Of a stretch of DNA of 31,322 nt, positions 1 to 7,667 are shown in pieces. Source of the DNA: a virus; the IMG/VR virus record IMGVR_UViG_3300034012_001634, positions 1-31,322 of that record; one strand, 5' to 3'. The notes below the pieces were generated by a model. It did not search any database and was not told where the DNA came from. It was given only the letters and a program-made list of their open reading frames with translations. A program made the translations under genes and the position numbers. Positions within the stretch are counted from its first letter, which is position 1; each line of letters opens with the position of its first letter.

Positions 1-863
1 CCAGAGGTCACGCGCCCTTTTGCGTCGGTTGTTACCTTTGTGTATGTACCAGCCGTTCCAACACTTGCCAGCGTTGCGGTGCCGGTGACATTCGCCGAGC
101 CGTTAAACGAGGCGCTTGTCCACGTTAAGTCGCCGGTCATTCCGATCGTGCGACCCGTCGTGAGCGTTGCCGCGCTGCCGGTGGTGCTCTGGTTAAAGGT
201 CGGCCACGTCTGCCCGGCGGCAAATGTGATCGCTCCCGTCATGGTGCCGCCCGCCAAGCTTAACGGCGTGTAGCCGAGCGCGGTGGTGACGTTGCTTGAG
301 GTCAGCTCGCCGCGGATCGTCGCCGAGCTTTTGTTCTCGACGTTACCAAGACCGACGTCGCTCGATGTGAGAGTGACCGCGCCGGTGCGTCCTGCGACGG
401 AGGTGACCGCGTCGGAGAAAGACATCACGCCCGTCGAGCTGTTGTAGCTCAACGAACCCGAGGCGGAGATTGAGGCGCGAGCTCGAGCCTGGGTGAAGTA
501 GAGATTCGTCGATCCTTCAGCGAGCGAGTCGGTCGAACCAGGCGAGGCGCTGATCTCGATGTAGGCCGATCCAGTCCATCGGTAGGTTTTGTTCGCGTCG
601 ATCGTGACGTAGATCTTGCCCGTCTCGCCCGTACCAGGGAGCGACGCAAAGTTCGCGACCTCGACAACATCGTCCACATAGGACGGAAGCTGCGCGGACG
701 GAACTTTCCCGGCGGCATCGAGCGAGGCGTAGCCATTGGCGACGCCCTTGTTCGATGCGACCTCCTTCTGCCCGAGCTCCGTATTGAGCCCGGTGAAGTT
801 GTCGTCGACTTCCTGGTGAGTAAGAGCAGAGCCCTTACCGGAGCGAGTGACGATCGTTGCCAC
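1..863 (-). CDS. Tail-fibre-like protein, 3' end cut by window edge
   Basis: At least 287 residues are present and the frame is open at the left edge. The GTG start at 863 follows a GAGGA box about 10 nt upstream that overlaps the end of the preceding gene. The protein shows phrases typical of phage fibre and short-tail-fibre proteins: an N-terminal segment with LDAAGKVPSAQLP, then YFTQARAR, SVAGRTGAVTL, DVGLGNVENKS, ALGYTPLS, and near the break GTYTKVTTDAKGRVTSG. These are Thr/Ser/Gly/Ala-rich beta-repeat elements of receptor-binding fibres. I infer an adsorption role. The position is odd: it lies downstream of the capsid and before the head-tail connector, not next to the tail-tip genes. 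It may be a second fibre, a head fibre or a decoration protein. Confidence 0.8.
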   Translation of the reverse strand, partial: MATIVTRSGKGSALTHQEVDDNFTGLNTELGQKEVASNKGVANGYASLDAAGKVPSAQLPSYVDDVVEVANFASLPGTGETGKIYVTIDANKTYRWTGSAYIEISASPGSTDSLAEGSTNLYFTQARARASISASGSLSYNSSTGVMSFSDAVTSVAGRTGAVTLTSSDVGLGNVENKSSATIRGELTSSNVTTALGYTPLSLAGGTMTGAITFAAGQTWPTFNQSTTGSAATLTTGRTIGMTGDLTWTSASFNGSANVTGTATLASVGTAGTYTKVTTDAKGRVTS

Positions 864-869
864 GTTCGA

Positions 870-1301
870 TTATTCCTCGGAGATCGTGAGGGTGCTCGAG
901 GCGAATTCCGGGATGATCAAGTTCGACACAGCAAGCGACGCGGTGAGCGCGCCCTTGTAGAGAATCTTCCCTGCGCCGCTCGAGGCCGTACCGACCGCGA
1001 AGTGAGAGATCGTGTTCGAGCCCCCGGTGCATTGCGGGAACGTAATCGCCGCGGCGTTTGTGACCGAGTTATTCGTCACGGTCCAGCCGACGGACGTGCG
1101 CGCGACTGCGACGCGAGCGTAGCCGGTATAGGTCGCCTCGCTGGTCGTCTGCGAGCCCGCCTCGCCTGGATCGGCGGTGTGCAGCGACACAAAGAGGCTC
1201 GTATTTGGTGCGGTTACTGCGTTGTCTGCCAGGTTGGCAATCGCCGTTCCCTGGAAAAACAGCTTCATCAGGTCATTCTCGAATGTATTGCCCTTGGACA
1301 T
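870..1301 (-). CDS. Conserved small phage structural/tail-fibre-associated protein
   Basis: This 143-aa protein begins MSKGNTFENDL and contains SLHTADPGEAG, YTGYARVAV, GWTV and HFAVGTASSGAGKILY. That is a recognisable small phage protein family usually labelled tail fibre protein or hypothetical in head-module contexts. A strong AGGAGAG box stands a few bases upstream of the ATG. The Thr/Ser/Ala-rich composition with alternating hydrophobics suggests an all-beta fold. It lies between the glycosyltransferase-like gene and the fibre-like gene, and the fibre gene starts 6 nt after its stop, so the two products may be assembled together. The exact function (decoration, adaptor or fibre base) is not shown by the sequence. 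Confidence 0.8.
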   Translation of the reverse strand: MSKGNTFENDLMKLFFQGTAIANLADNAVTAPNTSLFVSLHTADPGEAGSQTTSEATYTGYARVAVARTSVGWTVTNNSVTNAAAITFPQCTGGSNTISHFAVGTASSGAGKILYKGALTASLAVSNLIIPEFASSTLTISEE

Positions 1302-1314
1302 TTTTTCTCTCCTG

Positions 1315-1908
1315 TTAGATCACGTCTCGGAGTGCTGCCCGCGGGAAGCATTCAAGCGCCGAGTCGCGTGTTGCGTTGTAAATCTCGAACTCTGGATGAC
1401 GTTGCGCCGCCTCGTTAAAGGCGGACGCGAAGACCTGATACGGCGAGCCCTTATTGAGCGCGCCTGGATGATCACCGAACCAATGCCGCCTCGAGCCCGA
1501 CATCTTCATGTCAAAGCCGAGCAGGACGATCGGCGCGCAGCTCGAGAGGACGGCAATGTTCAATGCCTGGAATCCCGAGTTGTCGCCGCGATGTATGCGA
1601 CCAGGCTCGAGCGAGAAGCCCTGCCGATCGACGCTCTCGATGTAATGCAGGCGCCACCGTCGAGCGGCTCCGGCGTCCTGCGTCACTCTTAATCCTTGAA
1701 AGCTCGGCGCGCCCTGGTGGAGATCCCACCATTCCAGGTCCGCGGCGTAGAGCACGTCGGCCCAGGGTGCGAGCTTGTAGTTGTCGTTGACGACGATCAC
1801 CGCCGCGCGTTCGCGACAGTAGTCGACGTCTTCTGCGGTAAGACTAGGTCCGCTCGCGACGACGACGCAGCGACGGCCCCGCAGTCTCGCGAAAGGGTTC
1901 CGGCGCAC
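1315..1908 (-). CDS. GT42/DUF115-like Rossmann-fold protein, putative glycosyltransferase
   Basis: About 197 residues from GTG 1908; the frame stays open to a TTG at 1998, but that extension lies inside the preceding gene and reads like its shadow. The N-terminal CVVVASGPSL is the nucleotide-binding GPSL loop seen in DUF115/MptE-like and CST-type (GT42) sialyltransferase proteins. Further on are APWADVLYAADLEWWD, then GDNSGFQALNIAVL and IVLLGFDM, matching the second conserved block of that superfamily, and a late IYNATRDSALECFP segment like the end of the GT42 domain. Family knowledge suggests sugar transfer or sugar-nucleotide binding. Its place in the head module suggests modification of a virion protein or of host glycans, which is inference. 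Start uncertain. Confidence 0.7.
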   Translation of the reverse strand: MRRNPFARLRGRRCVVVASGPSLTAEDVDYCRERAAVIVVNDNYKLAPWADVLYAADLEWWDLHQGAPSFQGLRVTQDAGAARRWRLHYIESVDRQGFSLEPGRIHRGDNSGFQALNIAVLSSCAPIVLLGFDMKMSGSRRHWFGDHPGALNKGSPYQVFASAFNEAAQRHPEFEIYNATRDSALECFPRAALRDVI

Positions 1909-2092
1909 CGCCGAGCGCCTGGTGTTCTTTTGGTCCTGGGAGCTCCGGGATCTTTCCCTCTCGAGCTGCCCACCCGTTAAGAAGCGCGACGTCGGCAAGC
2001 TCGCCCTCGAGCTCGTCGCCGACTGCGTAGTCGCGCGCGTGATATGCGCCGTCCGGGACGCCCCGGAAGGGATGCGTGACGATTATCTTCAT
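1844..2092 (-). CDS. Small head-module protein, unknown function
   Basis: An 82-aa protein starting MKIIVTHPFRGVPDG, with an acidic middle (GDELEGELADVALLNGWA) and a basic Arg-rich tail. The N-terminal half resembles small proteins often found just after major capsid genes, which may bind the capsid or act as head-completion factors; this is a weak family impression. The ATG sits only 7 nt after a long hairpin that follows the capsid gene, and no clear Shine-Dalgarno box is visible, so translation may depend on the hairpin state or be weak. Its 3' end overlaps the start of the GT42-like gene. Confidence 0.6.
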   Translation of the reverse strand: MKIIVTHPFRGVPDGAYHARDYAVGDELEGELADVALLNGWAAREGKIPELPGPKEHQALGGAPEPFRETAGPSLRRRRERT

Positions 2093-2099
2093 GCGGAAA

Positions 2100-2129
2100 C
2101 CAGGACGGGAGGTCGCCCTCCCGCCCTGG
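2100..2129 (-). terminator. Strong hairpin after the major capsid gene (attenuator or mRNA-stabilising)
   Basis: On the minus strand a 13-bp stem (one G-T wobble) closes a GCGA tetraloop, starting 14 nt after the capsid stop codon. Only three T residues follow, then CCGC and the next ATG. The weak U tract makes full termination unlikely. A partial terminator, or a 3' stabiliser that raises capsid mRNA relative to downstream genes, fits better. Confidence 0.6.
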
Positions 2130-2143
2130 GTGCTCCTAGCTTA

Positions 2144-3361
2144 TTAGGCCGCAGCGATCTTCAAGACCTTGACCGCCTGGTTGTCGGTGACCTTGCCACC
2201 GACGCGCTTGCGGAAGATCCACTTCACCTGACCCGGCGAGGTGACTTCATCCATCGTCACGCGAAGGCCGACGAGGTCGACGATCGTGTAACCCGCACGG
2301 AAGTCTCCGAAGGCGATCGGGAACGCATTCGCGGCCACATCGGCCATGTCCTCGTTCTCGACGACCGCGTAACCGAGCAGGGTGCTCGGCATTCCAGCCG
2401 CAAGGCCCGGCGCCCAGAGGTAGTTCCCCTCCGAGTCCTTGAACTTGCGAACCGACGCGAGGACGCCCTTGTTCATCATAAACCGAGCGTTCGCGCGGTA
2501 GCCCGCCTTCAGCTTGTGGATCAGGGTGATCAAAGCGTCCGACGGGTTGGAGGCCGCAAAGTCCGCAGCCGCGCCCGAGAGCACGAACTGGTGCGAACCA
2601 AACGCCAGGCTCGCATCGTCGTTCGCGCTCTTCGTGGCGACCATCAAGCCGGTCGGCTTGTTGGTGCCGTTGCCAGAGGTGAATGCAGTCCCTTCAGCCG
2701 CAGCGAACGCCACCGACACCGAGTTCGTCAGCCATCCGGCGACATCGAAGAAGATGTCGTTGAGCGACTCTTCCGAGGCCTTCGGGTAGGCGTAGAGGGT
2801 GCCGAACGTCGGAGCCACTTCGCCGAGCTGCGGCGTGTTGCTCTCCGAGCGGGCGCCGTTCTCACCGGCCCAGGAGGTGCCCGTACCGAGCGTGTCGACC
2901 AGGATCTTGTAATCCGGGCTCGACGCGGTCACTACGTTTGCGACCTGGCGCATCGGCGAGACGTTGGTGAGCTGCGTCACGATCGCGCGGGAGATCTCCT
3001 CGGGAACGGCATAGCCGCCCGCCGCAGAGCCACCCGAGCCGGTCGTGTAGACGGCCTTGCGCTCGGCGTCCTGGAGAGCAGCGATCGCCTTCTGGTCGCG
3101 CGGGCTGCGGATGTAGTTCACGAAGGCTGACTTGTGCTCGTCGTCCTTCTTGCCCTCGCCAGCGCCAGCGATCGTGATGCGACCGAGCTTGACGTTCACT
3201 TCCTCGAGCGACTTCTGAACCTTGGCGAACTCTGCGTCAGCCTTGGCCTCGAACTCCTTGCGCTCGCTGTCCGAACGCTTCTCGAACACCTCGCGAGCTG
3301 AACGCTCGTCGGTGACTACTTTTGCGAGCGCATCGACGGCGCTCTTCACTTCGATTGACAT
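2144..3361 (-). CDS. Major capsid protein, HK97 fold
   Basis: A 405-aa protein. Residues 1-65 are charged and predicted helical, like the HK97 delta (scaffold) domain. The mature part begins near the Gly/Ser-rich TTGSGGSAAGGYAVPEE, followed by SPMRQVANV, YPKASEESLNDI and FTSGNGTNKPTGL, which are signatures of the phage_capsid family. A late segment with TLLGYAVVENEDM and FGDFRAGYTIVD matches the A-domain. The preceding prohead protease would cut between the delta domain and the mature core, probably around residues 95-115 (inference). GAGGTAATCAAA directly before the ATG is a strong ribosome site, shared in form with the tail-tube gene. The family assignment is secure. Confidence 0.97.
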   Translation of the reverse strand: MSIEVKSAVDALAKVVTDERSAREVFEKRSDSERKEFEAKADAEFAKVQKSLEEVNVKLGRITIAGAGEGKKDDEHKSAFVNYIRSPRDQKAIAALQDAERKAVYTTGSGGSAAGGYAVPEEISRAIVTQLTNVSPMRQVANVVTASSPDYKILVDTLGTGTSWAGENGARSESNTPQLGEVAPTFGTLYAYPKASEESLNDIFFDVAGWLTNSVSVAFAAAEGTAFTSGNGTNKPTGLMVATKSANDDASLAFGSHQFVLSGAAADFAASNPSDALITLIHKLKAGYRANARFMMNKGVLASVRKFKDSEGNYLWAPGLAAGMPSTLLGYAVVENEDMADVAANAFPIAFGDFRAGYTIVDLVGLRVTMDEVTSPGQVKWIFRKRVGGKVTDNQAVKVLKIAAA

Positions 3362-3400
3362 TTTGATTACCTCAAAGAATTAATGGCTAAATGGTTCCGC

Positions 3401-4057
3401 TCACTTTGACGCGAGCTCCTCGACCGTTCGCTTGATGTGATCGGCGAGGTCGTTCTCTGCTGTGTCCTCGATCTCTGCGTCACACAGAGCCGAGTCACCG
3501 AAGCCATGCGCTGTTATTTGCTTGGCTTCTTTGCGAGAGAATCCGGCGTCACGCAGGAACCTCTCGAAATCTTTGGGCGAGCTGATGTCGCTCGCTTTAA
3601 CGCCCGTGATGCGGGCCTCGGAATTGGCCGGGAATGTCACCGGCGAAACTTCCCAGAGCTGAACGTCGGTCAGGATTCGCGAGTCCTGCTCGCGGTCCAC
3701 CTGGTATGACCGAGTCGTGTATCCGATCGAGAGCCCGGTCAGAGCGCCGAGCTTGATCAGCTCGCGCGCCTCGTTACCGCGCTGCGTGTCGGCGAGCTTG
3801 CCCTTCACAAAGAGCCCGCGATCGTCTTCGCGCATTTCGGTCCAGACACCGATCGGCTCTTCTGGGTTGTGCTGCCAGAGCATCGCAGGCATCCGGCCGG
3901 AGGCTTTCGCCTCCTCGAGCGACTTCGAGAACGCGCCAGGCGCGACGACGTCGCTGTAGCTGTCGAGGTTGCCGAAGACCGAGCCGTAGCCCTCGATCAC
4001 TCCAGAGTCGTCGACCGCTTTGATCTCGGCGACGACCTTCAATCGTTTCGTTTCCAT
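3401..4057 (-). CDS. Prohead protease, HK97 gp4-like (S78 family)
   Basis: 218 residues from ATG 4057, chosen because a GAGGA box stands 8 nt upstream; an alternative ATG at 4072 overlaps the portal stop as ATGA but has no Shine-Dalgarno sequence. IEGYGSVFGNLDSYSDVVAPGAF is the typical beginning of the family (split here around residues 22-43). The catalytic His is visible as His63 in LWQHNPEEPIG and the nucleophile as Ser110 in GALTGLSIGY; WEVSPVTFPAN follows. The enzyme matures the prohead by removing capsid delta domains. The C-terminal 60 residues (DFERFLRDAGFSRKEAK onward, ending in an acidic helix) are typical of scaffold-like tails in this family. Confidence 0.95.
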   Translation of the reverse strand: METKRLKVVAEIKAVDDSGVIEGYGSVFGNLDSYSDVVAPGAFSKSLEEAKASGRMPAMLWQHNPEEPIGVWTEMREDDRGLFVKGKLADTQRGNEARELIKLGALTGLSIGYTTRSYQVDREQDSRILTDVQLWEVSPVTFPANSEARITGVKASDISSPKDFERFLRDAGFSRKEAKQITAHGFGDSALCDAEIEDTAENDLADHIKRTVEELASK

Positions 4058-4068
4058 TGTCGTTGTCC

Positions 4069-5292
4069 TCATGCCGCGCCGTTCGGCGCGACGTCTGAAT
4101 TCGGCGGCATTCCTGCCGCGGTCATGTTGAGCGGTTGCAGATACACCTCGCCTGCGTCGATCGGGTTCATATCCTCGAGACGGCGGACGTCGTTCACCGA
4201 GAGCCATCCCCAGTTCCGCCCGATCGCGTAGGCGTCATAGCGCGACTTCAGATCGCCGCGCAGGAGCGCCTCGGGTGAGAGCTTCGAGAAGTAGGTGTTC
4301 GGCGCCGTGATCAGATCGCGCGAGATTGACTGCTCCCATCGCGCCATCCAGGGACCGATGCAATGTCCCAAGAAATCGAGCGACTGGTGCTCGATGTTCG
4401 AGAACGTCGCGCGCGACAGATCACCGATCAGGTGCGGCGGAACGCGGAACAAGCCCGCGATCTCCGAGCGTTGGAACTCGCGCGTCTGTAGGAACTGCGA
4501 GTCGTCATTCGAGAGCGAGAGCCGCTCGATCGACATCCCCTCCTCGAGGAGCGCCGTCCGTCGAGCGTTACCGCTTCCGGCGTAGGCGGAGTTCCAGGTC
4601 TCCTTCAGTCGCCCGGCCGCTTCTGCGGAGAGCTTCTGCGGATGCTTTAAGACGACGCCAGGCGTCGCGTCGTTTCGGTAGAACCGGCCCGCGTATTCCT
4701 GGGTCGCGTAGGCGACACCGATCGAGTCGCGTCCAGACTCGATGACACCGACCGGCTGTACACCGTCGCGCGTTCGATAGCGAAGCGTGAACACCTCGTC
4801 GGCGCGCAAGGCGATCCGGTCGCCGTCCTCACGTTGAAGCTCGTAGACGAGCTGCATATCCGGGAGCTGCTTGATAGTGATGCGATCCGGGTGAATCGGA
4901 ATCAGCTCGTCTACGATGTTCGAGGCGCGCGAGCGCCAGTTGATATACGCGAACCCGGCCCCGCGAAGGAGCGCGTGTTCGGTCAACATTTCGCGGAACT
5001 CCTGCGAGGTCTGCCAGGAGTTCGGTCGGTCGTGAATAAGGATCTGGAGCGGATGCTCTGCGGCGCGCTCGCGACCACCATCTGCTCGGCGCCGGTACAT
5101 ATTGAGCGGCATCGAGCCGATCGTCTCGGCGATGACGCGGACGCAAGCGTAGACCGCAGCGACGCGCATCGCGGTCTGCTCGTTGACGTGGACGCCCGAG
5201 GCGGAATTCGTGCCCTCGAGGCGCATGATCAAACGGTCGAGCGCGGTCTGTCCTGCGCTCTTCCGTCGCATGATTCGATCTATCCAGGACAC
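4069..5292 (-). CDS. Portal protein, HK97 family
   Basis: 407 residues from GTG 5292, with a GAGG box 5 nt upstream. Phage_portal family features are clear: AVYACVRVIAETIGSMPLNMYRR near the N-terminus (residues about 47-69), HPLQILIHDRPN, LLRGAGFAYINW, ESGRDSIGVAY, GVVLKHP, FQRSEIAGLFRVPPHLIGD and FSNIEHQSLDFLGHCIGPWM. It would form the dodecameric vertex through which DNA is packaged and to which the connector binds. It lies between large terminase and protease, the canonical position, with a stop codon 11 nt before the protease start. Confidence 0.97.
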   Translation of the reverse strand: MSWIDRIMRRKSAGQTALDRLIMRLEGTNSASGVHVNEQTAMRVAAVYACVRVIAETIGSMPLNMYRRRADGGRERAAEHPLQILIHDRPNSWQTSQEFREMLTEHALLRGAGFAYINWRSRASNIVDELIPIHPDRITIKQLPDMQLVYELQREDGDRIALRADEVFTLRYRTRDGVQPVGVIESGRDSIGVAYATQEYAGRFYRNDATPGVVLKHPQKLSAEAAGRLKETWNSAYAGSGNARRTALLEEGMSIERLSLSNDDSQFLQTREFQRSEIAGLFRVPPHLIGDLSRATFSNIEHQSLDFLGHCIGPWMARWEQSISRDLITAPNTYFSKLSPEALLRGDLKSRYDAYAIGRNWGWLSVNDVRRLEDMNPIDAGEVYLQPLNMTAAGMPPNSDVAPNGAA

Positions 5293-5302
5293 AGAAACCT
5301 CG

Positions 5303-6835
5303 TTAGATGGTCAGGATGCCGCGCTCTTCGTAGACACTTGGCCCGTCGAGCTTGGGTGCGGCCTTCGCGTAGGCGCCGATCGCCATTGCGAGAGCGACCA
5401 TTCCGTCAATGCGGCCGGTCGCCTTTGCTTTGTCGAGTTTGCGATTCCCGGCGGCGTCTCGAGTTGCGACTGCGTTCGCAGCGCACCAGGTCAAGACGGG
5501 GTGTCCGCCGTGATGAATGCGCTCGGCCATCAGTTCGCCCTCGAGCGCATCGAGCGCCGGAGCCATGTCGCGGTAGCCCTGGCCGAACTCCACCAGGGGA
5601 AGCTCGCGACCGAGCCGCGACAGCTCGGTCTTGAACACATCCATCCGCCACCGATCGAAGGCGATCGCGGCGACGTCGTAGTCGTCGCAGAGTTGGCAAA
5701 GCTGCTCGGCGACGACGGCGTAGTCGATTGACGCCCCCGGCGTTGCGACCAGGTATCCGCGATCACGCCATACGTCATACGGTGCCCGGTCCCTCGAGGC
5801 CCGGTCCGTCAATCCCAGGCTCGGCGCGAAGAATGTCGGCTTCGTGTGCCAGTTGCCGCGGCCGTCCCTGGTCACAGCGACGAGCGCCGTCAGGTCGTTA
5901 CGCGCGGAAAGGTCGAGCCCGATATAGACCGGGTTCTCGTAGAACGCGGCCTCGTCCGGCTCGGCACCGTTGCGTAACCAGATCGCTCGAGGGACGAACG
6001 GCGAGGTCTGATCGACGCGCTGATTCAAGACGAGGTTCCGATAGGAGCTCTCGCGCGACGGCATTCGCTTCGCCGCTGCGGCCTGCTCTCGGACCTCCGT
6101 CGGATTTAGAAAATCACCGAAGGCGGGATTCGCCGCCCTCATCGCGTCATCGGAGAACGGGTCCATTGACTCGTCCGCCGAAAACATGAATAGCTTCGTC
6201 TTCGGATCGGCGCCGCTCTTCGCGTCGTCGATCAGCACCGAGAGCAGATCCGCGTCGGTCGGTGCCTGCGTCGAGATCACAATCGAGAGCGGCTCCGCCT
6301 GGGCGCCACTCGCGGTCTCGAGCGCTTCGTACAATTCGCTGCGCGGTCCCTTTACCTGGCCGAGCTCGTCGTGCACGGTGAACACCGGCGAGAGGCCGTA
6401 GGCCGTCGACGCTTCAGCCGACAGCGCTCGATATAACGTGCCGAGCTCCTGACAGTAGAGCTGCTTCGCCGTGTCGCGTATTGCGACGACCGCATTCAGA
6501 TCCGGCGACATCCGCACGATCTTCGCGGCGAGCGCGAAGAGTATCGCCGCCTGGTCTCTCGACTGTGCGGCCGAAAAGAGCTGCGAGTTCGCTCGAGCTT
6601 CTGGTCCGCATAGGTGGAGTAGTAACAAAAACGCGGAGATCGAGGTCTTGCCGTTTTTGCGGCCGAAGCTCACGATCGCTCGTCGCGTCGGCGAGTCGTA
6701 GATCCCGCGGATGATGTCTCGCTGCCATTCGCGCAGCTTGACCGGCTGACCTACCAGGGCGCCTTCCGGCACCCGACAGGTCGCCTCAATCCAGGCGACG
6801 TTCCGATCGCCTCGAGCTAGGCTCCGAACTCCCAC
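5303..6835 (-). CDS. terL: Terminase large subunit
   Basis: 510 residues from GTG 6835; the frame is open for another 95 codons upstream but that part is a shadow of the small-subunit gene. The ATPase domain shows the Walker-A-like GRKNGKT at residues 58-64 and HDELG at 155-159 as Walker B with the catalytic Glu. The C-terminal nuclease domain begins with YIGLDLSARNDLTALV (Asp308), followed by AIAFDRWRMD and GRIDGMVALAMAIG carrying further metal-binding acids. It is a Terminase_1-type motor that cuts and translocates DNA into the prohead. It overlaps the small-subunit gene by 19 nt, which suggests translational coupling. Confidence 0.95.
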   Translation of the reverse strand: MGVRSLARGDRNVAWIEATCRVPEGALVGQPVKLREWQRDIIRGIYDSPTRRAIVSFGRKNGKTSISAFLLLLHLCGPEARANSQLFSAAQSRDQAAILFALAAKIVRMSPDLNAVVAIRDTAKQLYCQELGTLYRALSAEASTAYGLSPVFTVHDELGQVKGPRSELYEALETASGAQAEPLSIVISTQAPTDADLLSVLIDDAKSGADPKTKLFMFSADESMDPFSDDAMRAANPAFGDFLNPTEVREQAAAAKRMPSRESSYRNLVLNQRVDQTSPFVPRAIWLRNGAEPDEAAFYENPVYIGLDLSARNDLTALVAVTRDGRGNWHTKPTFFAPSLGLTDRASRDRAPYDVWRDRGYLVATPGASIDYAVVAEQLCQLCDDYDVAAIAFDRWRMDVFKTELSRLGRELPLVEFGQGYRDMAPALDALEGELMAERIHHGGHPVLTWCAANAVATRDAAGNRKLDKAKATGRIDGMVALAMAIGAYAKAAPKLDGPSVYEERGILTI

Positions 6836-7227
6836 GGCTTCTTCGGCGCCGCGCGATCGCTTGCGGTCGCTGCGGCTCGAGCGCCGTATCGGCTCTGCTG
6901 CGTGAGCCGCATCTTCGTCGCCAGGCTCGCCAGTTGTCCGCCGATCTTCGTCTGTAGGTTGATCAGGCGGTCGTAGTCCTCGAGGCATTCCGGGCTCACC
7001 TCGCGCAGCTTGCGCGCGACGCGCCGGGATTCCGCGGCCATCGAGCAGTAGTGCTCGAGGAGCGGAAGGTTGTCTGGACCGAACCAGTCCGCAGGCTTTG
7101 AAGAAACGATCTCTCGCCAAATCGCGCTCTCGTCGTCTCCCAGGCGATCAGGAGGTGCGACCCTTTCGTGGGGTGCGACTCTGACGACAGAGAGCCCCTC
7201 GGAGCTTTTACGGCCGCGCTGTAGCAT
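6817..7227 (-). CDS. Terminase small subunit (P27-like)
   Basis: 136 residues from ATG 7227; AAGGA lies 8 nt before it. DDESAIWREIVSSKPADWFGPDNLPLLEHYCSMAAESRR is the typical core of P27-type small terminases (residues about 31-70), followed by a long helical segment (SPECLEDYDRLINLQTKIGGQLASLATKMRL) and a basic tail ending in PKKPWEFGA. It should recognise the packaging site and hand DNA to the large subunit. The position directly upstream of the large subunit and downstream of an HNH gene matches HK97-like cos phages. Confidence 0.9.
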   Translation of the reverse strand: MLQRGRKSSEGLSVVRVAPHERVAPPDRLGDDESAIWREIVSSKPADWFGPDNLPLLEHYCSMAAESRRVARKLREVSPECLEDYDRLINLQTKIGGQLASLATKMRLTQQSRYGARAAATASDRAAPKKPWEFGA

Positions 7228-7312
7228 TCCTGGAATCCTTGCCGATTAGCAACGAAAACACACGCGCTCGGTGTCCGAGCCTCGAGCCGTAGAGATTTGA
7301 CCCTCCCCTCCC

Positions 7313-7654
7313 TCATCGCGAAAAATTCCAGGGGTGGCCGGGATCTAGTGGCGAGCCCGAGGTGTCACATCCTCGAAGCGTTCCGGTCTGCTCGAGCTCG
7401 GCTTTCGCGCCGTTGTGGCACGGCTCGCAGAGCGGTTGCCAATTCGTCGCGTCCCAGAAGAGCTTCTCGTCGCCTCGATGTGGCGTGATGTGATCGACGA
7501 CCGATGCCGCCGTCACTCTCTCGAGATCCGCGCAGTACACACAGAGCGGATGCGCTGCCAGGTAGGCCTGGCGTGCTGCTTTCCACTTGCGACCGTAGAG
7601 ACGATCGCGATGTGCTTCCCTCGACCACAGTCGAGGTTTCGATAGTTTCGTCAT
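7313..7654 (-). CDS. HNH endonuclease, packaging-associated
   Basis: 113 residues from ATG 7654 (an ATG at 7714 would extend it by 20 residues into the preceding gene). The HNH fold is visible: CVYCADLER as the first zinc Cys pair, VVDHITPHRGDEKLF with the catalytic DH, then the Asn of ATNWQPLCEPCHN with the second Cys pair and final His/Asn. Stand-alone HNH proteins next to small terminases are required for cos cleavage in HK97-type phages (gp74-like). It therefore probably works with the terminase and not as a homing enzyme. The C-terminus ends in LDPGHPWNF, common in this subgroup. Confidence 0.92.
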   Translation of the reverse strand: MTKLSKPRLWSREAHRDRLYGRKWKAARQAYLAAHPLCVYCADLERVTAASVVDHITPHRGDEKLFWDATNWQPLCEPCHNGAKAELEQTGTLRGCDTSGSPLDPGHPWNFSR

Positions 7655-7667
7655 GCAAATGTGCACA

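Noticed and set aside
1922-3130. Long plus-strand open frame antisense to the capsid gene
   Set aside because: The translation is rich in Arg, Asp and Val with no domain, mirrors GC-rich codons of the capsid gene, and lacks a ribosome site.
4834-5731. Overlapping plus-strand frames antisense to portal and large terminase
   Set aside because: Arg/Ser-rich low-complexity shadow translation; both minus-strand genes are clear family members.
6836-7120. N-terminal extension of the large terminase frame
   Set aside because: This part is the small-terminase gene read in another frame; the conserved terminase start region begins at about 6835.
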